Assembly (NCBI GenBank): GCA_023897205.1
Contig: JAHWDD010000010.1
Span: forward strand, 1,984,001-2,048,000
Source: Exophiala sp. HKRS030
Lineage: Eukaryota; Ascomycota; Eurotiomycetes; Chaetothyriales; Herpotrichiellaceae
Length of the DNA: 64,000 nt
Direction: 5' to 3'
Below are positions 57,312-64,000 of the stretch, one piece after another. Each line of letters starts with the position of its first letter. Positions within the stretch are counted from its first letter, which is position 1. A program made the translations under genes and the position numbers. The notes beneath the pieces were generated by a model. It saw only the letters and a program-made list of their open reading frames with translations. It was not told the DNA's origin and ran no database searches.

Positions 57312-60300
57312 ATGGGATATAACCCTTTCTTGCCAACTGCTGGCGCTCGCATCAATGTTCTCTGTGTCCCGGCAGGACCCGTCACCCCTGATCGGTTTCA
57401 GGAGTTCATCAAATTATTGCAGAATGCTGCGGTAGTCAAGCTCGAGGGAGGAAATGCGATTGATGCCAGAGACACTTCTGTCTTCTTTGATATCAGTGCA
57501 AGTCAAGATGGCAGGAGAGCTGATATGTTCCCTTTTGAGATCAATGGCAGAGCGCAGGTTTTGTTGGGATTGATCGATAGTGAAAGACTCGGCGGCACTC
57601 ATGACACAGAGGGTGCCTATAATGGAACATCCAGTACACTTGTTGAACAGATTCAAAGTCAATTTGCCGAACAGCAGACGCTGTCATCCAGTCTATTGGT
57701 TCGCCAACTTATTGTCTTCCACACTGGTGTTGTGCCTGATTCGCAAAATGACTTACTTTTTTTTCACGAAGACGACGGGAAAGAAGCTGCTCTACAAGTC
57801 GTAAATGAAATCCTACGACAGTGGCAAAAAAAGACTACCGAGCTTTTCGATGATTTTCGGGACAAGCCTATCAGTATGGTCCCTGTCGGGAGCTCGCAGA
57901 CCTTCCCTCGAGGCCCAAAACCAAATCCGACAAACGAGGGTACATCTACACCAGTCTCGGCCAAAGCTTCAAGTCCCCTTCCAGCAATTCGGGAATCTTC
58001 TGCACAGAGTGAAACTTCTAGGGGCAGATTTAACATAATCCAGGGAATGTACAAGCTGCAAAGCGGTCAATGGCTGGATGCTTTGAAGTCTCTGTCCGAT
58101 GGTGCCGCTATCGCCTTCGAGAATCAAGATCATCTTTGGCACGGTAAAGCATTGGAGTCTCTTCTCGTGTCTATGCTCTTCTTGTCCTGGGCTCAGGTGA
58201 CTTATACTGTTCCTCAAGTCTGTCGTTCACTCCCCAACAGGAGTGGGATTTTTGGATCAGATTCCTCCGCCAAGTCCGGAGCTTCGCTCAAGGGATTGGC
58301 ACAACTCATCCCACCACTGGTTGAAACCATTCTTGAGCTCTATGGAAAGGTCTCCAACCTCGACCTCGGGGATCTTTGCAAGATTTGTTACGAGAGTCGC
58401 GAGTAAGGCACGTGAACCTACTGGTGGCAGTCAGGGGGTTGGATGTGTCTTGAATCCTCAGACTCTTGAGATGCTCGTTCTGGGCGATAATCAAGACAAA
58501 TTTGTTCCTTCTCCGCTGGAAGGTGAATTTGTTTCCGTTTCCAAGGCTGGACTTGCAAACATCTTGATCGATACCCTCCAGACATCTCAATCAAGTAATA
58601 ATCTTTGGCACTATACCAGTTTATTGGTGGCCGTTGCAAGCAGCCTGTCCATATTGGGACTTGATCGAAAACATGCCTTCTACCTGAAACAGCTTATGCA
58701 GCAGTTTGCCCCCAAACTAATCGAAGCAAGAAAAGTTGGTGCTTCAGAAGTTGGCGTTCATCCTGCGGCGGGCCTGCCACCACTCAGTAATGCTTTACAA
58801 GGCATTATTCCAGAGATGGTTATAGGCACGAGAATTATGCTCAGCGTTGCCGCTGGTGCTTATGGTGCCCCGTCGGAACCAGTTCCAATAATACAAACAC
58901 AAGCCTCTCAAGACATCAGCCTCGTGCACAAAAGATTATCAAATTGGGCTGCGGAACATGCATCTGGTGATGTTCTCCTCAAGATCGAGATGCTGAGAAC
59001 TTGCGTAAATGTATGCGAAGCTCTGCCAGATATTCCAGCAGGTTTGCACTTTGCGTCCAGTATACTACGATCTGCAAAGCAGAGTATCACTATACCAAAA
59101 TTCGCGTCTCCACAGGTTCCAATTATCTCGGCAGAAGAACAGGTTAGCTTTGTCGACAGCATGAAACGAGCAATCTCAGCTGCTTCTCGGTTGGGTGCAC
59201 ACGGGTGTCTAGCAGAATACTGGGACGATTTCCTGGTTCGTGATGTACAAATATTTGAGCGAGATACCTTTTCTAAGCTCATTGCTCACAAACCAAGCGA
59301 TCTCTCCATTAGAGCCAGCAGGCTTGCCGATGCAGTCAGAGATCCTTTCATATACAATCCATTCACAAAAGACATATCAGTCACAAGTGCACCTGTGCTC
59401 GTTGAGGACGAAATGGCCTCTTTTGCAGTGGTCCTTCAAAATCCTTTGGAGATCGAAGTAGAAATTGAAGAAGTTTGCCTGATCACAAAAGGTGTGAAAT
59501 TCGAACCAACTCAGCACAATATCGTCCTCGGACCCTTTTCTGCGCAGGTCTTTACTCTGAATGGCAAGGCGATCGAAGATGGCGATCTCGAGATCATCGG
59601 TTGTCGAGCCAAGATCCACAATTGTTACCGACAAGATTTCTTTATATTCAAGGACGATTGGATGTTGCCTGTGTCTCTGAAACAAAAAGCCGGAGGCAAT
59701 CGTGGGCAGAAGTCGAAGGCCAGGCTGGCAGCGGTTGAAAACAGCGGCGATATTGACACAGATATCAAACCTCCAATACCTTCATCTCTTAAGCTGAAGG
59801 TTATTGGTAAACAACCTAGGCTTGTGGTGCAGTCTAGCACACTCGACTCTTCTTCCATCATGCTACTCGAAGGTGAAAGTAGAGCCTTTACCCTGACCTT
59901 GGCCAACGAGAGTCGAGAAGTGAATGCGGATTTGATCCTGTTGACAACTGACGACTCGGTAACCACACGGCTCCAGGATGCACTGACTAATAAAGCCTTG
60001 AGCCCGTCGGAGTTGTTTGAGATCCAAAGTCAAATGGCAACAAGACCAGCCATCTACATCGACCGTGAAAAGAGAGCTCCCTCGAACCAGACCCTGAAGC
60101 CTGGAGAAACCAGAAGTTATCTGATCAAGATAGTCGGTCGCCCTGGGCTTGTCAATGCCACTGTCCAAGCCGATTTTGCCTACCTCGGTGTACCATCAAC
60201 CGAAGTCAAGCATACCTTTTACACGAGACAGATCAAGTATCCGATTAATGTTACAGTGAACGGAAGTATCGAGATTCCAAGATGCAATTTTCTGCCCATT

Positions 60301-61344
60301 CAGAATGATTTTGCCTGGAGTACAGCAGACTTCCAATCGGTCGATTCCAAGATGAACATTGCTCTCGCGAAATCGACAAATCCATCCAAGCTGCATCATT
60401 GGTTGAATGTACAGACTAATGCTAGCGATTTCTGTATGCTTTCCATTGATTTGCGTAATGTCTGGCCTCAGCCGCTTGACATCAAGATCCAGGCTCACCA
60501 AAATGGAGCCTTTAGTTCACAAGAAGAAGATCACGGTCATGAAATATATACAGTCTACGAGACTTTACAACCAGGAATCGTAACGCGAGTTGTTCTCTTG
60601 GTTCCTCGCCTCTTTGTCGCGGATCCATTCGCTGCAATTCCCAACCTAGATACGCAAAAGCAATTTGTTGTATCAACATCGAAGCTCAGTCCAGAAGCAG
60701 AAGCGTCCAGCCGTGAATCCTTTTGGTATCGAGAAGAGCTTCTCAAATGTCTGCACGGTACCTGGACCGAGCAGGGATCCTCCAGAAATGGTGAAATCGA
60801 TTTGAGAAAAGGCATCAGACTTAATGCAAGAATGGTGGACGTCTTGAGATTAGACCACGTCGAAATTGACTATACCCTGACCACTGTGGAGGCGAATAAG
60901 GAAGACTCTTCTACTTATGATAACAGGCGTATCAAACAGCTTGGCAAGTCTCATTTCGTTCTTCCTTCAGAAACATTTGCAACACTTAAGGTAAGAGTTC
61001 GCAACCGCACGCAAGACACCCTTCGGCTTCTGCTCCGTCTCCAACCAGCCATTCGAAATCAACCTCACAACATCGCCTTGGACCTGTCCAAGCGCTTAGC
61101 CTGGTCAGGCGTCCTGCAGAGCGCGTTGCACCCTGCATTAGACCCTGGCGGAGTGTGTGAAGCTGAGCTTGGCATAATTGCATTAGCAGCCGGAGAATAC
61201 GAAATCAATGCTTCAGTGGAAGAGATCAAAGGAAGGATCAAGTCCACTCGAAAGTCATCGAACGTCATAACTTCGGACACCGGACGCCGAATCTGGCATG
61301 CAAGACCACCTTTTCAGCTCGATGCTTTCGATTTCGTGACTTGA
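57312..61344 (+). CDS. TRS120: TRAPP complex subunit Trs120
   Basis: The start chosen is ATG 57312 (MGYNPFLPTAGARINVLCVP). The frame runs to about 58368 and, after a single-base shift at the GGGG run 58368-58371, continues to 61344. Removing one base gives 1,344 codons, near the usual family length. Diagnostic segments: RGRFNIIQGMYKLQSGQWLD, HLWHGKALESLLVSMLFLSW, LAQLIPPLVETILELYGKVS, then TLEMLVLGDN. Next come beta-sandwich repeats such as NPLEIEVEIEEVCLITKGVK, and the ASP-like C-terminal half. Trs120 is a TRAPPII-specific subunit needed for exchange on the Rab GTPase Ypt31/Rab11 at the late Golgi and for hyphal secretion (HypA in Aspergillus). Another possible splice near 58197 was examined and rejected because it breaks conserved sequence. 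Confidence 0.9.
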
Positions 61345-61379
61345 AATTCTTTCTTTACCTCTGTCCACCGATCTACATC

Positions 61380-61937
61380 TCATAGAATCGACAGAACAAG
61401 ATCAATGATTTGCAAGAACACATCCCGATCAAAATCTGCCTTGCCAAGACCAAGCCCCAACATTAGAGCACGATCCTCTTCGGGAGATTTGGTAGTAATG
61501 GCATGTGCAATCTGAGAGGCATACAAGTGGCCCAGAGCTTCACGATCAGAGCCACCAGCACCAAGCAGGGTCCTTGGTTGAAATCGCGAGGCAGGCAGCA
61601 GACCGTCATCTTCAGAGCGAATGGTTTGGAAATATGGATCACTTTGCGTTGGATTATCACTCAGTAGAGGAACGGTGACCTGAAAACTCCATTAGAAATA
61701 CCTCATAGATATATTTCTTTGGGTCTTAGAGAATTTTGATCAGACACTCACCCATTGCGCTAACCGTCCTTCCTGTGTGATTGTGATCATAATTTTGTCG
61801 GAAAAAGATACTGACATGACGTCCGTCTTCACACCGTTTATCTCAGCGGCTGCTTGTTTTGTCGTTGCGGGAAAGGGAATTGTAACTTTGGTGTCGTCGT
61901 CCATAATGGGTAGTCCGTAGTCTTGTGGGAGGCCCAT
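61380..61937 (-). CDS. PAC3: Proteasome assembly chaperone 3
   Basis: Exon 61752-61937 joins exon 61380-61679 over a 72-nt intron (GTGAGT...TTTCAG, phase 0), giving 161 residues, a normal size. The first exon carries IPFPATTKQAAAEINGVKTD and then SFSDKIMITITQEGRLAQW, the signature of PAC3/Poc3. The second exon has DDGLLPASRFQPRTLLGAGG and a helix ending LGLGLGKADFDRDVFLQIID. With PAC4 it promotes assembly of the 20S proteasome alpha ring. The stop codon lies 35 nt from the TRS120 stop (convergent). Open-frame views show only the two separate exons. Confidence 0.85.
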
Positions 61938-62283
61938 TCGTTGAATATGGACAAAATTTCTTTCGAAACTATGCCGTGAAAGATGTACAGCTTGCTCTAG
62001 CCGACGTATTCACATCTATTCTCCTCAATCGTGTAGAGACCGAGAAGTCTTGGTAACAACACCCTCAGCGACCATCCCGAGATGGAGGGATGATCCCTTG
62101 TAAGACACGTGATACCCACGCCCCAATTTTGCCCGCCAAATTCTGCCGGTACTATTTCGCGGCGGTCAGAAATTATTTTCGACGTTTGACTGCCCGCAAC
62201 ACTTTGATATTATGGCCGCCAGCCGCAGTATTGTTCGGTTATCACGTCCTGAATAAATATGCATACTTCAGGGTGATTAAGAA
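61938..62283. promoter_or_regulatory. Divergent promoter of PAC3 and ECM16
   Basis: 346 nt between divergent starts. CACGTG is present at 62106-62111 (ACACGTGATACC), 173 nt before the ECM16 ATG. Confidence 0.55.
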
Positions 62284-64000
62284 ATGCCACGATTCGTTCC
62301 TCGCCAGCGGAAACACAAAGTCCGGGCTCGCGAACAAGATGGAGCCTCCTCGACACCTACGTCCTCGAATCAGGACCAGATCGTACCCTTGAGTAAAGCA
62401 GCGAAGGAGGAGAAGAGACAGAAACTTCGAGAGGAATTGAGATCGCAGCAACCCAAGATCTCTGCGAAAAAGCAAAAGCGATTGGACAAATACATCGAGA
62501 ACAAGTTGAAGAAAGATGAGACACTGGACCTACTGAAGAAACTCGAAGAGGAGAAAGTCAAGTACGACGATGCTGTCGCGGCAAAGACAGGGGTTCCGGC
62601 CTCAAATCTTGGGAAGCGGACGTTCGGAGAATTTGCAAAAGGCGAAGGGTCAATCAACAAGAAGCAGAAGCAGTCAGTAAAAGTCGATGTTTCTGACGTG
62701 GAAAGTGAAGACTCTTTCGAAGCGGAGCATCAAGACGCTTTTGACGATCGTGATGTCGAGCAGCCTGAGATTCAGAAGCTGATTCCCACGAAGCCGACCG
62801 GTTCTGGTCTTGCGCAGCCTTTAGAGTTGGATGAGAGGGGCCTTCCCATAATACAAACCAGGAAGACCAAGAAACCAAAGCGGCTCCAACCCGACCCAGA
62901 GACACATGAAGAATTGCCTTGGGATGGGTTTGACTCGGAGCCGGAGGGCAATGGCAATCCTTCAGATGATGGAGAAGATTCAGATATCTCAGACGCTCGT
63001 TCGGAAAGCTCATCTGCGTCGTCCGCCGAGGACGATCCTTCGGAATCCGAGGATGAAGATGATCTCGAAACATCTTCTGGGTCGGAGGAGGAGGATTCCG
63101 ACACAAGTGGTTCTGAGAGCATTGAAGACAGTAAGCTTAAGCCCAGGAACTCGGCTTTCAAGGCATGGGCGACTTCACAGCTCAACAGATCAATTGGACA
63201 CGTTCCATCCTACGAGGGGAATAGCGAAGAACTATTGCCTGCGCCTGTAGTTCAGAATCGAGCTCCTACGCTTACTACTACAAAGACTTCATCGCCTGAT
63301 CCCGAACCGAAATCGACACGGAAAGCATATGCCGTGCATGTTGATCGCCCCGAAGATATTCAAGTCTCCAGATCGCAACTCCCTATCATTCAACGAGAGC
63401 AAGAGATTATGGAGGCCATCCACAACAACCCAGTGGTGCTTGTCAAAGGTGACACGGGTAGCGGAAAAACGACCCAAGTACCACAGTTCTTGTTCGAAGC
63501 AGGCTATGGTTCTCCAGATGGACCTACACCAGGGATGATTGGTGTTACTCAGCCTCGGAGGGTGGCGGCAGTAAGTATGGCCAAGCGCGTCAGTGTCGAG
63601 CTTGGCGACCATGGAAGTCAGGTTGGCTATCAAATACGCTTCGACAGCAATGTGTCGTCAAAGACTGCCATCAAGTTCATGACCGATGGGATCCTATTAC
63701 GAGAGCTTTCGCATGATTTACTGTTGAAGAAGTATTCGGCAATTGTCATCGATGAAGCACATGAACGGAGTGTCAACACCGATATCTTGATAGGAATGCT
63801 CAGCAAGATTGTGCCAGCACGGATGGTGAAGAACAAATGGAATCCAGACCCGAAACCCTTAAAAGTCATTATCATGTCTGCAACTTTGAACGTTGGTGAC
63901 TTCTTGCGTGAAAAGCTGTTCTCGGCGTCTGAAAGACCACCTATAGTCGAGGCTGAGGGTCGTCAGCATCGAGTCACTACCCACTTTGCACTTAGGTCAA
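62284..64000 (+). CDS. ECM16: DEAH-box RNA helicase Ecm16/Dhr1 (DHX37), partial
   Basis: The frame opens at ATG 62284 (MPRFVPRQRKHKVRAREQDG) and stays open to the window end, so the C-terminal half is missing; 572 codons are visible. Residues 1-330 are charged: Lys/Glu-rich coiled coil (KAAKEEKRQKLREELRSQQP), then a long Ser/Asp/Glu acidic tract. The helicase core starts near 360: SQLPIIQREQEIMEAI, Walker A VKGDTGSGKTTQVPQFLFEA, motif Ia GVTQPRRVAAVSMA, motif II IVIDEAHERSVNTDILIG and motif III IIMSATLNVGDF. Dhr1 releases the U3 snoRNA from pre-18S rRNA during small-subunit assembly in the nucleolus. Confidence 0.95.
   Translation, partial: MPRFVPRQRKHKVRAREQDGASSTPTSSNQDQIVPLSKAAKEEKRQKLREELRSQQPKISAKKQKRLDKYIENKLKKDETLDLLKKLEEEKVKYDDAVAAKTGVPASNLGKRTFGEFAKGEGSINKKQKQSVKVDVSDVESEDSFEAEHQDAFDDRDVEQPEIQKLIPTKPTGSGLAQPLELDERGLPIIQTRKTKKPKRLQPDPETHEELPWDGFDSEPEGNGNPSDDGEDSDISDARSESSSASSAEDDPSESEDEDDLETSSGSEEEDSDTSGSESIEDSKLKPRNSAFKAWATSQLNRSIGHVPSYEGNSEELLPAPVVQNRAPTLTTTKTSSPDPEPKSTRKAYAVHVDRPEDIQVSRSQLPIIQREQEIMEAIHNNPVVLVKGDTGSGKTTQVPQFLFEAGYGSPDGPTPGMIGVTQPRRVAAVSMAKRVSVELGDHGSQVGYQIRFDSNVSSKTAIKFMTDGILLRELSHDLLLKKYSAIVIDEAHERSVNTDILIGMLSKIVPARMVKNKWNPDPKPLKVIIMSATLNVGDFLREKLFSASERPPIVEAEGRQHRVTTHFALRS

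Noticed and set aside
58197..58240. 44-nt intron GTGACT...AACAG in TRS120
   Set aside because: It would delete sequence conserved in the family (VPQVCRSLPNRS) and leads into a frame with an early stop.

Overview
The window is nuclear DNA of a filamentous ascomycete (Pezizomycotina). Genes carry short GT-AG introns of about 50-90 nt (one of 142 nt) and lie on both strands. Typical fungal families occur: HET, DUF7587, zf-3CxxC, Ppo-type fatty acid oxygenase and fungal DUF2235. Intergenic DNA carries TAGGTA/TACC tracts and the motif TACGGAGTA. Dothideomycetes, or a neighbouring class such as Eurotiomycetes, is my best guess; this is an inference from family content, not a proof.

Layout. From 1 to 19 kb is an accessory block. 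It holds a partial membrane protein, a C-to-T decayed gene relic, a DUF7587 protein, a broken zf-3CxxC gene, a long coiled-coil protein, a stop-interrupted ORF, a four-segment membrane protein, and a head-to-head pair made of a Ppo fatty acid dioxygenase/P450 and a DUF2235 lipase-like protein. From 19 to 26 kb is a conserved block: SEC61 translocon, ArgJ arginine biosynthesis, ORC2 replication origin recognition and PDX1 vitamin B6 synthesis. From 26 to 39 kb genes are sparse: an F-box protein, a dense microsatellite field, formate dehydrogenase and a mitochondrial FMP32/MCUR1-like protein. From 39 to 45 kb lie a HET protein, a protein with two RRM-like domains and PRLIPGV repeats, and an SPX-domain scrap. 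From 45 to 64 kb is a dense conserved block: a Cut12-like spindle pole protein, COG1, a TACO1/YebC-like protein, a giant Hsp90-type-ATPase/HExxH protein, TRS120, proteasome chaperone PAC3 and the start of the ribosome-biogenesis helicase ECM16/DHX37.

How the genes relate. COG1, TRS120 and SEC61 serve the secretory pathway. ArgJ, FDH, TACO1 and FMP32 are mitochondrial or predicted so. The Ppo and DUF2235 genes share a 1.6 kb upstream region and could act in sequence (lipid release, then oxygenation), which is inference only.

A striking global feature is that at least seven otherwise well-conserved genes are each split by single-base shifts, mostly at short homopolymers. Restoring one base at each site gives a whole number of codons. 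The pattern fits sequence error better than gene decay, so these genes are annotated as single loci with the break positions given.
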